Source: Streptomyces sp. Je 1-79
GTDB lineage: Bacteria > Actinomycetota > Actinomycetes > Streptomycetales > Streptomycetaceae
Direction of reading: 5' to 3'
Assembly: GCF_025195125.1 (NCBI RefSeq)
Contig: NZ_JAMGSL010000006.1
Coordinates: forward strand, 45,815 to 109,814
Length of the DNA: 64,000 nt
Each line of letters begins with the position of its first letter. Positions within the stretch are counted from its first letter, which is position 1. The notes under the pieces are model-generated. The model had not been told where the DNA came from, made no database searches, and saw only the letters and a list, made by a program, of their open reading frames with translations. Made by a program: the position numbers and the translations under genes. Shown in pieces: positions 39,834-47,844 of this stretch.

Positions 39834-40981
39834 CCGGCGTCCTCCACCGTCTCCACGCCCGCGTCGATGTCCTGGTCCGCGTCGAGCCCGAACGTGTGCG
39901 CCGGGTTCCAGTGCAGGACGACCTCGGCGCCGGGGAGGAGGCGCGCGTCCCGCTCGATGTTCTGCTCGTACACCTGGAGCTCCGCGCCCGCCGGGCTGTT
40001 CACCACGTACTGCGTGGAGACGCCGATGAAGGAGGAGTCGACGATCCGTCCGGTGACCTTGTTGCGGCCCTCGGCGATCTTCCCGGCGTCGTCGGCGTGG
40101 GCCAGGGATATCTTCTCGGGGCGCACGCCCACGAGGACCTTGCCGCCGGTGCGTACGGTCGCCGTACAGCGGTCCGCGGGCACCCGGAGCTTGCCGCCGC
40201 CGGCCGTGACGACCAGGTCGGAGCCGCCGGTCTCGGCGACCTCGGCCTCGATGAGGTTCGAGGTGCCGAGGAAGTTCGCGACGAACGTGGTCCGCGGGTT
40301 CTCGTACAGGTCGGCGGGGGCGCCGAGCTGCTCGACCCGGCCGCCGTTCATCACCGCGACCTGGTCGGCCATGGTCATGGCCTCCTCCTGGTCGTGGGTG
40401 ACGTGGACGAAGGTGATGCCGACCTCGGTCTGGATCCGCTTGAGCTCCAGCTGCATCTGGCGGCGCAGCTTGAGGTCGAGGGCGCCGAGCGGCTCGTCGA
40501 GGAGCAGCACCCGCGGGTGGTTGATGAGCGCGCGGGCCACGGCGACGCGCTGCTGCTGGCCGCCGGAGAGCTGGTGCGGCTTGTGGCGGGCCTTGTCGCC
40601 GAGCTGGACCAGCTCCAGCATGTCGTCGACCTGCTTCTTCACCGACTTGATGCCGCGCCGGCGCAGACCGAAGGCGATGTTCTCGGTGATGTCCATGTGC
40701 GGGAAGAGCGCGTAGGACTGGAAGACGGTGTTGACCGGCCGCTTGTACGGCGGGAGGGCGGTGACGTCGGTGTCGCCGAGGAAGACCGAGCCGGTGGTGG
40801 GGTCCTCCAGGCCGGCGATCATCCGCAGCGTGGTCGTCTTGCCGCAGCCGGAGGCGCCGAGGAGGGCGAAGAACGAGCCCTGCGGGACGGTCAGGTCGAG
40901 CGGGTGGACGGCGGTGAAGGAGCCGTACGTCTTGCTGATGCCGGTGAGACGGACGTCGCCGCCGGTGTTCTTGTCAGTCAT
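39830..40981 (-). CDS. potA: Polyamine ABC transporter ATP-binding protein
   Basis: PotA energises polyamine import. The 383-residue protein has Walker A GASGCGKT (42-49), the LSGGQQQRVAVARAL signature, Walker B VLLLDEPLGALD, and the H-loop VTHDQEEAMTMAD. A C-terminal TOBE/MOP regulatory domain (about 285-365) follows, as in PotA. It lies 43 bases after the binding-protein gene and overlaps potB. All catalytic motifs are intact. Confidence 0.94.
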   Translation of the reverse strand: MTDKNTGGDVRLTGISKTYGSFTAVHPLDLTVPQGSFFALLGASGCGKTTTLRMIAGLEDPTTGSVFLGDTDVTALPPYKRPVNTVFQSYALFPHMDITENIAFGLRRRGIKSVKKQVDDMLELVQLGDKARHKPHQLSGGQQQRVAVARALINHPRVLLLDEPLGALDLKLRRQMQLELKRIQTEVGITFVHVTHDQEEAMTMADQVAVMNGGRVEQLGAPADLYENPRTTFVANFLGTSNLIEAEVAETGGSDLVVTAGGGKLRVPADRCTATVRTGGKVLVGVRPEKISLAHADDAGKIAEGRNKVTGRIVDSSFIGVSTQYVVNSPAGAELQVYEQNIERDARLLPGAEVVLHWNPAHTFGLDADQDIDAGVETVEDAG

Positions 40982-41024
40982 GGGTTGCGATCCCAGGGGT
41001 TCGTAAGAGGTGGACGGCGATTAC

Positions 41025-42275
41025 TCAGGCACCGATGAGCTTGGCGAACTTCTCCTCGTACGCCGTCTCTTCCTCGCCGGTCAGGGAGCGGAAGGCGCGC
41101 GACTTCGCGGCCATGGCCTTGTCCGGCAGGATCAGCGTGTTGCTCGCCAGCTCGGGGTCGATCCTGGCGAGTTCGTCCTTCACCCCGTCGACCGGGCAGA
41201 CGTAGTTGATGTACGCGGCCAGCTGGGCGGCGACAGGGAGCTCGTAGTAGTAGTCGATGAGCTTCTCGGCGTTGGCCTTGTGGCGCGCCTGGGCCGGGAC
41301 CAGCAGGTTGTCGCTGGAGGTGATGTAACCGGCGGACGGTATCGCGAACTTGATGTCCGGGTTGTCGGCCTGGAGCTGGATGATGTCACCGGCCCAGGCG
41401 AGGCAGGCCGCCAGGTCGCCCTTGTCGAGGTCGCTGGTGTAGTCGTTGCCCGTGAAGCGCCGGATCTGCTTCTTGTCGACGCCCTTCTGGAGCCGGCCGA
41501 TCGCCGCGTCGTACTCGGCGTCGGTGAACTTCCCCGGGTCCTTGCCCATGTCGAGCAGGGTCATGCCGACCGAGTCGCGCATCTCGGTGAGGAAGCCGAC
41601 CCGGCCCTTGAGGGACGGGTCGTCCAGGAGCTGGGTGACCGAGTCGACCTTCTTGCCGCCGGTCGCCTTGGAGTTGTAGGCGATCACGGTGGAGATGCCG
41701 GTCCACGGGTACGAGTAGGCACGGCCCGGGTCCCAGTCGGGGCGGCGAAACTGCGCGGAGAGGTTCGCGTAGGCGTTGGGGAGGTTCGTCGGGTCGAGCT
41801 TCTGCGCCCAGCCGAGCCGGATGATGCGGGCGGCGAGCCAGTCGGTGACGCAGATCAGGTCGCGGCCGGTGTCCTGGCCGGCCGCGAGCTGCGGCTTGAT
41901 CTTGCCGAAGAACTCGACGTTGTCGTTGATGTCCTCGGTGTACTTGACCTTGATCCCGGTGCGCCTGGTGAACGCCTCCAGGGTCGGGCGGGACTTCTCG
42001 TCCTCGCTGACGTCCATGTACTCGGTCCAGTTGGAGAAGCCGAGTTGCTTCTCCTTGGCCGAGAAGTCCGAGGACGCGGGGCCGCCCTGCCCCTCCCGCT
42101 TGGCCGGCGGGATCCCACAGGCGCTCAGGGTCGCGAGGCCGCCGACCGTGAGCGCGCCGACGCCACCGGCGCGCAGCATCGAACGGCGGGTGAGGGCGCC
42201 CCGGCCGCTCGTCAGACTGCGTCGCATCGCCGCGAGTTGTGCGGCGGACAGGCTGTCGGGCTCGTACTGCTCCAT
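41025..42275 (-). CDS. potD: Polyamine ABC transporter substrate-binding lipoprotein
   Basis: This 416-residue PotD-like binding protein starts with a long N-region. A twin-arginine motif TRRSMLRAG (R30, R31) and the lipobox LSAC (Cys53) indicate Tat export as a lipoprotein. The mature part shows the PotD fold: LGFSNWTEYMDVSEDEKSRPTLEAFTRRTGIKVKYTEDINDN at the N-terminus, then GRDLICVTDWLAARIIRLGW and the ETAYEEKFAKLI end. A paralogue with the same key segments is at 51626-52789. GAGAGG precedes the ATG; the dehydrogenase gene ends 29 bases upstream. Confidence 0.92.
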   Translation of the reverse strand: MEQYEPDSLSAAQLAAMRRSLTSGRGALTRRSMLRAGGVGALTVGGLATLSACGIPPAKREGQGGPASSDFSAKEKQLGFSNWTEYMDVSEDEKSRPTLEAFTRRTGIKVKYTEDINDNVEFFGKIKPQLAAGQDTGRDLICVTDWLAARIIRLGWAQKLDPTNLPNAYANLSAQFRRPDWDPGRAYSYPWTGISTVIAYNSKATGGKKVDSVTQLLDDPSLKGRVGFLTEMRDSVGMTLLDMGKDPGKFTDAEYDAAIGRLQKGVDKKQIRRFTGNDYTSDLDKGDLAACLAWAGDIIQLQADNPDIKFAIPSAGYITSSDNLLVPAQARHKANAEKLIDYYYELPVAAQLAAYINYVCPVDGVKDELARIDPELASNTLILPDKAMAAKSRAFRSLTGEEETAYEEKFAKLIGA

Positions 42276-42304
42276 GCGCTGTGCCTCTCGGGGGTTGGGG
42301 AGGA

Positions 42305-43819
42305 CTACCGGTCTCCGAAGATCGTGCGGTGCCAGTCCTTCGTGGCCACCGCGGTGTTTTCGTACATCACATGCTTGACCTGCGTGTACTCCTCGAAGGA
42401 ATACGCCGACATGTCCTTGCCGAACCCGGACGCCTTGTAGCCGCCGTGCGGCATCTCGCTGATGATCGGGATGTGGTCGTTGACCCAGACGCACCCCGCC
42501 TTGATCTCGCGGGTGGAGCGGTTGGCGCGGAACACGTCGTGGGTCCAGGCGGAGGCGGCCAGGCCGTAGGGGGTGTCGTTGGCGAGCCGGATGCCGTCGT
42601 CGTCGCTGTCGAAGGGCAGGGCCACCAGGACCGGTCCGAAGATCTCCGACTGCACGACCTCGCTGTCCTGCGCGGCGCCGGTGATCAGGGTCGGACGGTA
42701 GTACGCGCCGTTCTTCAGCTCCCCGCCCGGGGCCTCGCCGCCGGTGACGACGGTGGCGTAGCCGCGGGCGCGGTCGACGAAGGCGGCGACACGGTCGCGC
42801 TGGGCGTGGCTGATGAGCGGACCGAGGTCGGTGGAGGGGTCGAACGGGTCGCCGAGGCGGACGGTCTCCATGAGCTCGGCGACGCGGGCCACGAAGGCGT
42901 CGAAGAGCGGGCGCTGGACGTACGCGCGGGTGGCGGCTGTGCAGTCCTGGCCGGAGTTGATGAGGGAGGCGGCGACGGCGCCGTGGGCGGCGGCCTCCAG
43001 GTCGGCGTCGTCGAAGACGACGAACGGGGCCTTGCCGCCGAGTTCGAGGTGGAGCCGCTTCACGGTGGCGGTGGCGATCTCGGCGACGCGCTTGCCGACC
43101 GGGGTGGAGCCGGTGAAGGAGGTCATGACGACGTCGGGGTGGCCGACGAGGTGCTCGCCGACGGTCCGGCCGGCGCCGTTGACGATGTTGACGACCCCGT
43201 CCGGGATGCCGGCCTCCGTGGCGGCCTGCGCGAACATCAGCGAGGTGAGCGGGGTGAGTTCGGCCGGCTTCAGGACGATCGTGTTGCCGGCGGCGATCGC
43301 CGGGAGGATCTTCCAGGCGGCCATCTGGAGCGGGTAGTTCCAGGGGGCGATGGAGCCGACGACACCGATGGGCTCGCGCCGTACGTACGAGGTGTGGTCG
43401 CCGCTGTACTCGCCGGCCGACTGGCCCTGGAGGTGCCGGGCGGCCCCGGCGAAGAAGGCCGCGTTGTCGACCGTGCCCGGGACGTCGAACTCGGTGGACA
43501 GCTTGATCGGCTTGCCGCACTGGAGGGACTCGACGTGGGCGATGTCCTCGGCCCACTCGGCGAGGACGCCCGCGAACCGGTGGAGGGCGTCGGAGCGCTC
43601 GCCCGGGGTCGCGCCCGCCCACGCGGGGAAGGCCTCCTTCGCGGCGGCGACGGCGTCGTCGACGTCGGCGATGGAGGCGAGGGTGTAGCTGTACACGCTC
43701 TCGCCCGTGGCCGGATCGACGACGCTGTGCTCCTCGCCCGAGGTTCCGGGGCGCAGCCGCCCGCCGATGTACTGTGCGCCGTCCGCGAAGCGGTCCGTCA
43801 GCTGGAAGCGGTTGCCCAT
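42305..43819 (-). CDS. Gamma-aminobutyraldehyde dehydrogenase-type aldehyde dehydrogenase
   Basis: The 504-residue enzyme has PWNYPLQMAAWKILPAIAAGNTIVLKPAELTP, SFTGSTPVGKRVA, LHLELGGKAPFVVF and the catalytic Cys293 in NSGQDCTAATRAYV. The GQDCTAA form is typical of aminobutyraldehyde dehydrogenases (PatD/PuuC-like). It is the first gene of the polyamine operon and would oxidise the aldehyde made by the FAD oxidase to GABA or its glutamylated form. Upstream are a 10-bp inverted repeat and a motif shared with the second such gene at 52930. Confidence 0.9.
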   Translation of the reverse strand: MGNRFQLTDRFADGAQYIGGRLRPGTSGEEHSVVDPATGESVYSYTLASIADVDDAVAAAKEAFPAWAGATPGERSDALHRFAGVLAEWAEDIAHVESLQCGKPIKLSTEFDVPGTVDNAAFFAGAARHLQGQSAGEYSGDHTSYVRREPIGVVGSIAPWNYPLQMAAWKILPAIAAGNTIVLKPAELTPLTSLMFAQAATEAGIPDGVVNIVNGAGRTVGEHLVGHPDVVMTSFTGSTPVGKRVAEIATATVKRLHLELGGKAPFVVFDDADLEAAAHGAVAASLINSGQDCTAATRAYVQRPLFDAFVARVAELMETVRLGDPFDPSTDLGPLISHAQRDRVAAFVDRARGYATVVTGGEAPGGELKNGAYYRPTLITGAAQDSEVVQSEIFGPVLVALPFDSDDDGIRLANDTPYGLAASAWTHDVFRANRSTREIKAGCVWVNDHIPIISEMPHGGYKASGFGKDMSAYSFEEYTQVKHVMYENTAVATKDWHRTIFGDR

Positions 43820-43886
43820 GACGCTCTCCGTTGTTCCAGTTCGAATTGAGTGCCGATCCTGACAGAGGCCGATCGGTCCAACAAGT

Positions 43887-43922
43887 GATTCCGTCGTTGC
43901 CTTTTGGTTACGCGACGGAATC
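43887..43922. promoter_or_regulatory. Perfect 10-bp inverted repeat upstream of the polyamine operon
   Basis: GATTCCGTCG (43887-43896) and CGACGGAATC (43913-43922) flank a 16-base A/T-richer spacer containing ccttttgg. The repeat lies 67 bases before the dehydrogenase start, in the divergent gap 43820-43994, and also upstream of the NADAR gene. It is a good candidate operator; the binding protein is unknown. Confidence 0.55.
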
Positions 43923-43994
43923 GGTCGACCATGTGTCGAGGCCTCCTCTTAATGACCGTACGGAATGTCCGTGGCGGCTGCCAGAATCCCGTGC

Positions 43995-44546
43995 ATGGGG
44001 ACGATCGAGGAGTTGACAGAGCAGGTCAGCCGGGGTGAGCGGGTTCGCTGGCTGCATTTCTGGGGGCACCGTCCGCGACCGGACGGGCAGCTCTCGGCGA
44101 GCTGTCTGAGCCAGTGGTGGGAGTCACCGTTCGAGGTCGACGGGGTGCGGTACGCGACCGCCGAGCACTGGATGATGGCGGCCAAGGCGCGGCTCTTCGG
44201 GGATGCCGAGGCGGAGCGGGCGGCGCTGTCGTCCCGTACGCCCGCGGAGGCGAAGAAGGCGGGGCGGCTGGTGCGGGGCTTCGACGACACGGTGTGGGAG
44301 CGGGAGCGCTTCGGGATCGTCGTCGAGGGCAGCGTCCACAAGTTCACGTCGGACCACGCGCTGCGGGCGTTCCTGCTCGGCACCGGGGGGCGCGTCCTGG
44401 TGGAGGCGAGCCCGCTGGACCGCGTGTGGGGCATCGGTCTGGCCGCCGACGACCAGCGGGCGAAGGACCCCTCCCGGTGGCGGGGCCTGAACCTGCTGGG
44501 GTTCGCCCTGATGGAGGCACGGGAACGGCTCCGCTCGGGCGCATGA
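43995..44546 (+). CDS. NADAR family protein (YbiA-like)
   Basis: The 183-residue protein is a NADAR domain protein: LHFWGHRPRPDGQLSASCLSQWWESPFEVDGVRYATAEHWMMAAKARLFGD, then VHKFTSDHALRAFLLGTGGRVLVEASPLDRVWGIGL. These are the conserved blocks of the YbiA/NADAR N-glycosidase family, whose members act on riboflavin intermediates or ADP-ribosyl derivatives. I use ATG 43995 because the family begins near GTIEEL; ATG 43965 is in frame. A CAGAAT seven bases before the ATG hints at a leaderless transcript. Confidence 0.87.
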   Translation: MGTIEELTEQVSRGERVRWLHFWGHRPRPDGQLSASCLSQWWESPFEVDGVRYATAEHWMMAAKARLFGDAEAERAALSSRTPAEAKKAGRLVRGFDDTVWERERFGIVVEGSVHKFTSDHALRAFLLGTGGRVLVEASPLDRVWGIGLAADDQRAKDPSRWRGLNLLGFALMEARERLRSGA

Positions 44547-44548
44547 GG

Positions 44549-44578
44549 AGGGGCCCCGGCGCGCGGCGCGGGGCCCCT
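44549..44578. terminator. Bidirectional terminator
   Basis: AGGGGCCCCG (44549-44558) pairs perfectly with CGGGGCCCCT (44569-44578). It lies between the converging NADAR and DUF4190 genes, two bases after the NADAR stop. Confidence 0.75.
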
Positions 44579-44596
44579 GCTCCGTGACGGCTCGCG

Positions 44597-45247
44597 TCAG
44601 CGGTTCTCGACGACCAGGCTCGTCGCGAACGGGTCGTCCGAGCTGTCCTCGTACTTCTCGCCCTGGACGACGGCCCAGACGACGAAGGCCAGGAAGACGG
44701 CGCTGACCAGGATGCCGATGGAGCCGAGCACGATGCCCGCCGTCGCCATGCCGCCGTTGTTCGCCTCGCCCCGCTGGACCTTCTTGCGGCCGATGATGCC
44801 GAAGACCAGGGCCAGGATGCCGAGGACGACACCGAGCCCGTACATGCAGAAGCCGACCACGGCGATGATGCCGAGCACCATCGCCGCCGTCCCCATCCCG
44901 TTGGACGGGGGCTGCTGCCAGCCCGGCTGGCCGTAGCCGCCGCCTCCCGGATAGCCCGGGTACCCGGGGTATCCGTATCCCGACGTCACCGGCGCGCTGA
45001 CCGGCGGGGGCGTCGGGTAGCCGTACGAGCCGGTCGCGGCGGGGCCGCCGGGGGCGACCGGCGGCGGCGGAACGTCCCCGGCCGAGGGCATGGCGGTCAT
45101 CGTCGGCTGGTCGTGCACCGGCGGGCGGTCCTGCGGCGTGGGCGCGGGCGTCGCCGGCTTGCTCAGTTCCACCCCGTCGCGGTTCGGCGGAGCCCACGGG
45201 TCCGCCGGGTCGTACCCGCCCCGCGGCTGGTCGCTGTTGTCAGACAT
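44597..45247 (-). CDS. DUF4190 domain membrane protein
   Basis: The 216-residue protein has a Pro/Gly/Tyr-rich cytosolic N-terminal half (GYGYPGYPGYPGGGGYGQPGW). Two membrane helices follow (GTAAMVLGIIAVVGFCMYGLGVVLGILALVFGIIGRKKVQRGE and MATAGIVLGSIGILVSAVFLAFVVWAVV), matching the DUF4190 pattern. GGGGGAGG precedes the ATG and a -10-like TAGCAT lies at 45273-45278 on its strand. Function unknown; such proteins are common in Streptomyces. Confidence 0.85.
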   Translation of the reverse strand: MSDNSDQPRGGYDPADPWAPPNRDGVELSKPATPAPTPQDRPPVHDQPTMTAMPSAGDVPPPPVAPGGPAATGSYGYPTPPPVSAPVTSGYGYPGYPGYPGGGGYGQPGWQQPPSNGMGTAAMVLGIIAVVGFCMYGLGVVLGILALVFGIIGRKKVQRGEANNGGMATAGIVLGSIGILVSAVFLAFVVWAVVQGEKYEDSSDDPFATSLVVENR

Positions 45248-45288
45248 GGGCCTCCCCCATCGTGGTCACGCCATGCTACGACCTCGCT

Positions 45289-45316
45289 CCGACACGGGCC
45301 CTGCCCGGCCTACGAT
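45289..45316 (+). promoter_or_regulatory. Probable leaderless promoter of the deaminase gene
   Basis: CCGACA (45289-45294) and TACGAT (45311-45316) are 16 bases apart, and the ATG follows the -10 after exactly six bases with no ribosome-binding site. The transcript would start at or next to the ATG. Confidence 0.55.
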
Positions 45317-45322
45317 GATCCG

Positions 45323-46348
45323 ATGACCGATCTGCACGCCTTCATCGCGGGGCTCCCCAAGGCCGAGTTGCACGTCCACCACGTCGGCTCGGCATCCCCC
45401 CGGATCGTCGCCGAGCTGGCCGCCCGGCACCCGGACTCCAAGGTCCCCACCGACCCGGAGGCGCTCGTCGACTACTTCGTCTTCACCGACTTCGCCCACT
45501 TCATCGAGGTCTACCTCTCCGTCGTGGACCTCATCCGCACCCCCGAGGACGTCCGGCTGCTGACCTACGAGGTCGCCCGCGACATGGCCCGGCAGAACAT
45601 CCGGTACGCCGAGCTGACCGTCACCCCGTACAGCTCGACCCGCCGCGGCATCGACGAGCAGGCCTTCATGGCCGCGATCGAGGACGCCCGGGTGGCGGCC
45701 GAGGCCGAGCTCGGCGTCGTGCTGCGCTGGTGCTTCGACATCCCCGGCGAGGCCGGCCTGGAGGCCGCCGAGGAGACCGCCCGGCTCGCGGTCGACCTGC
45801 GCCCCGAGGGCCTGGTGGCGTTCGGGCTCGGCGGCCCGGAGATCGGTGTGCCGCGCCCGCAGTTCAAGCCGTACTTCGACCGGGCGATCGCGGCCGGCCT
45901 GCACTCCGTCCCGCACGCGGGTGAGACGACGGGTCCGGAGACGATCTGGGACGCCCTGAACGACCTGGGCGCCGAGCGCATCGGCCACGGCACCAGCGCC
46001 GTGAAGGACCCGGCGCTCCTGGCCCACCTGGCGGAGCACCGGATCGCCCTGGAGGTCTGCCCGACCTCGAACATCGCGACCCGGGCCGTCGTCGACCTGG
46101 ACCAGCACCCCCTCAAGGAGATGGTGGCGGCGGGTGTCCTGGTGACGATCAACAGCGACGACCCGCCGATGTTCGGCACCGACCTCAACAACGAGTACGC
46201 GGTCGCCGCCCGCCTCCTCGACCTCGACGAGCGCGGTCTCGCCGCCCTGGCCAGGAACGCGGTCGAGGCATCCTTCCTCGACGAGGCCGGGAAGGCCCGC
46301 ATCGCCGCGGAGATCGACAGCTACACGGAGAAGTGGCTGGCGCGCTGA
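45323..46348 (+). CDS. COG1816 deaminase: adenosine or 6-aminodeoxyfutalosine deaminase
   Basis: This 341-residue zinc hydrolase of the adenosine deaminase superfamily has the HxH motif (H17, H19 in ELHVHHVGS), HAGETTGPETIWDAL, IGHGTSAV and NSDDPPMFGT. Metal ligands and the catalytic Glu and Asp are present. HVHHVGSASP differs from the HLDG of classical adenosine deaminases. From memory, Sav2595 of S. avermitilis, a COG1816 protein shown to deaminate 6-aminodeoxyfutalosine in menaquinone synthesis, is the likely ortholog by position. I favour that function but cannot verify it here. Confidence 0.85.
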   Translation: MTDLHAFIAGLPKAELHVHHVGSASPRIVAELAARHPDSKVPTDPEALVDYFVFTDFAHFIEVYLSVVDLIRTPEDVRLLTYEVARDMARQNIRYAELTVTPYSSTRRGIDEQAFMAAIEDARVAAEAELGVVLRWCFDIPGEAGLEAAEETARLAVDLRPEGLVAFGLGGPEIGVPRPQFKPYFDRAIAAGLHSVPHAGETTGPETIWDALNDLGAERIGHGTSAVKDPALLAHLAEHRIALEVCPTSNIATRAVVDLDQHPLKEMVAAGVLVTINSDDPPMFGTDLNNEYAVAARLLDLDERGLAALARNAVEASFLDEAGKARIAAEIDSYTEKWLAR

Positions 46349-46369
46349 CACACTCGCGACAATGGCCCC

Positions 46370-47062
46370 ATGGACCACGTCACTGTCGTAGGCCACCGCG
46401 GCGACCCGTACCGCGTCCGAGAGAACACCCTCCCCTCGATCGTCTCGGCGATCGAGGGAGGCGCGGACGCCGTCGAGGTCGATGTGCGGCTCACCGCGGA
46501 CGGCGTTCCCGTCCTGCTCCACGACGACACCCTCAAGCGGCTGTGGGGCCATGACCGGCCCCTGTCCGCGCTCACGCACGCTCAGCTCCGCGAGCTGACC
46601 CACGACGGCGTCCCCACCCTGCGCGAGGCGCTGATCGCGGCCGGGCCGTACCGGCTGATGCTCGATCTGCCCGGCGGGAACGAGGCGTCGGTCCGCCGCA
46701 TCGTCGGCACGGTCCGCGAGTGCGGCGCCGCCGAGCGCGTCTACTACTGCGCGGGGGGCGTCGCCATGCTCCAGGTGCGGGCCGCCGACCCGTCCGCCGA
46801 GATCGCGCTGACCTGGACGTCGCTCGCCCCGCCCCGCCCGACGCTGCTGGACGCGGTGCGGCCGCGCTGGCTCAACTACCGTTTCGGGCTGGTGAGTCGG
46901 GCGCTCGTGGAGCGGGTGCACCAGGACGGCTTCCTCCTCTCCGCCTGGACCGCGGACACCCGGCGGACCATGCGTAAGCTCCTGTCCCACGGGGTGGATT
47001 CGATCACCACCAACCGTGTGGACGCGCTCGCCGCCGAACTGCGAAGGGGTACTCCGAGGTGA
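46370..47062 (+). CDS. Glycerophosphodiester phosphodiesterase family protein
   Basis: The 230-residue GDPD-domain protein has VGHRGDPYRVRENTLPSIVSAIEGGADAVEVDVRLTADGVPVLLHDDTL, giving the two catalytic His and the metal-binding Glu and Asp. It ends FLLSAWTADTRRTMRKLLSHGVDSITTNRVD. The family hydrolyses glycerophosphodiesters to alcohol and glycerol-3-phosphate. No signal peptide is present, so it is cytosolic. It starts 22 bases after the deaminase stop, with GACAAT six bases before the ATG, and overlaps the methyltransferase gene by four bases (GTGA). Confidence 0.88.
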   Translation: MDHVTVVGHRGDPYRVRENTLPSIVSAIEGGADAVEVDVRLTADGVPVLLHDDTLKRLWGHDRPLSALTHAQLRELTHDGVPTLREALIAAGPYRLMLDLPGGNEASVRRIVGTVRECGAAERVYYCAGGVAMLQVRAADPSAEIALTWTSLAPPRPTLLDAVRPRWLNYRFGLVSRALVERVHQDGFLLSAWTADTRRTMRKLLSHGVDSITTNRVDALAAELRRGTPR

Positions 47063-47844
47063 CCGGGACCGAGAGGATCCGTACCGACATCGCGCACAAC
47101 GCGCGGGTGTGGAACTACTGGCTGGGCGGCAAGGACAACTACCCGGTGGACCGGGAGGTCGGCGACACGGTCACCGGCTTCTACCCGAGCATCGGGGAAG
47201 TGGCGCGCGCGGACCGGGCCTTCCTCGGCCGCGTGGTGACGCATCTGGCGGCCGAGTCGGGGGTGCGCCAGTTCCTCGACATCGGTACGGGCCTGCCGAC
47301 CGCCGACAACACGCACGAGGTCGCACAGCGCCTGGCCCCCGAGGCCCGGATCGTCTACGTCGACAACGACCCGATCGTGCTGACCCACGCCCGCGCGCTG
47401 CTGACCAGCGCGCCGGAGGGCCGCACCGAGTACGTCGACGCGGACGCGCGGGAGCCGCAGCGGATCCTGGAGGCGGCGGCGCGGACGCTGGACCTGTCCC
47501 GGCCCGTCGCGGTGATGATGCTCGGCATCCTCAACTTCGTCCTGGACACCGACGAGGCCCGGTCCGTCGTCCGTACGCTGATGGACGCGGTGCCCTCCGG
47601 CTCGTATCTCGTGCTGACCCATCCGACGCTGGAGCCGGAGCTCGGCGGCGAGGGGAACGTGGCGGCGATGGCGTTCTGGAACGAGAACGCGACCCCGCCG
47701 ATCACGGCCCGCACCCGCGCCGAGTTCACCTCCTTCCTGGACGGTCTCGACGTCCTGGAGCCGGGGATCGTGTCCTGTGCGAGCTGGCGGTTCTCCCCCG
47801 CGGGCGAGGTGGCGCAGTTCGGCGCGGTGGGCCGGAAGCCGTAG
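47059..47844 (+). CDS. SAM-dependent methyltransferase, DUF574 family
   Basis: The 261 residues match the actinobacterial DUF574/Methyltransf_19 family. The protein begins IRTDIAHNARVWNYWLGGKDNYPVDREVGD, the family hallmark, followed by VRQFLDIGTGLPTADNTHEVAQRLAPEARIVYVDNDPIVL, which is the SAM-binding site, and VMMLGILNFVLD. Streptomycetes carry many such paralogues; targets are mostly unknown. Start GTG 47059 overlaps the GDPD stop and its TAG overlaps the kinase GTG by one base, so it is embedded in a coupled gene string. Confidence 0.9.
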   Translation: MTGTERIRTDIAHNARVWNYWLGGKDNYPVDREVGDTVTGFYPSIGEVARADRAFLGRVVTHLAAESGVRQFLDIGTGLPTADNTHEVAQRLAPEARIVYVDNDPIVLTHARALLTSAPEGRTEYVDADAREPQRILEAAARTLDLSRPVAVMMLGILNFVLDTDEARSVVRTLMDAVPSGSYLVLTHPTLEPELGGEGNVAAMAFWNENATPPITARTRAEFTSFLDGLDVLEPGIVSCASWRFSPAGEVAQFGAVGRKP

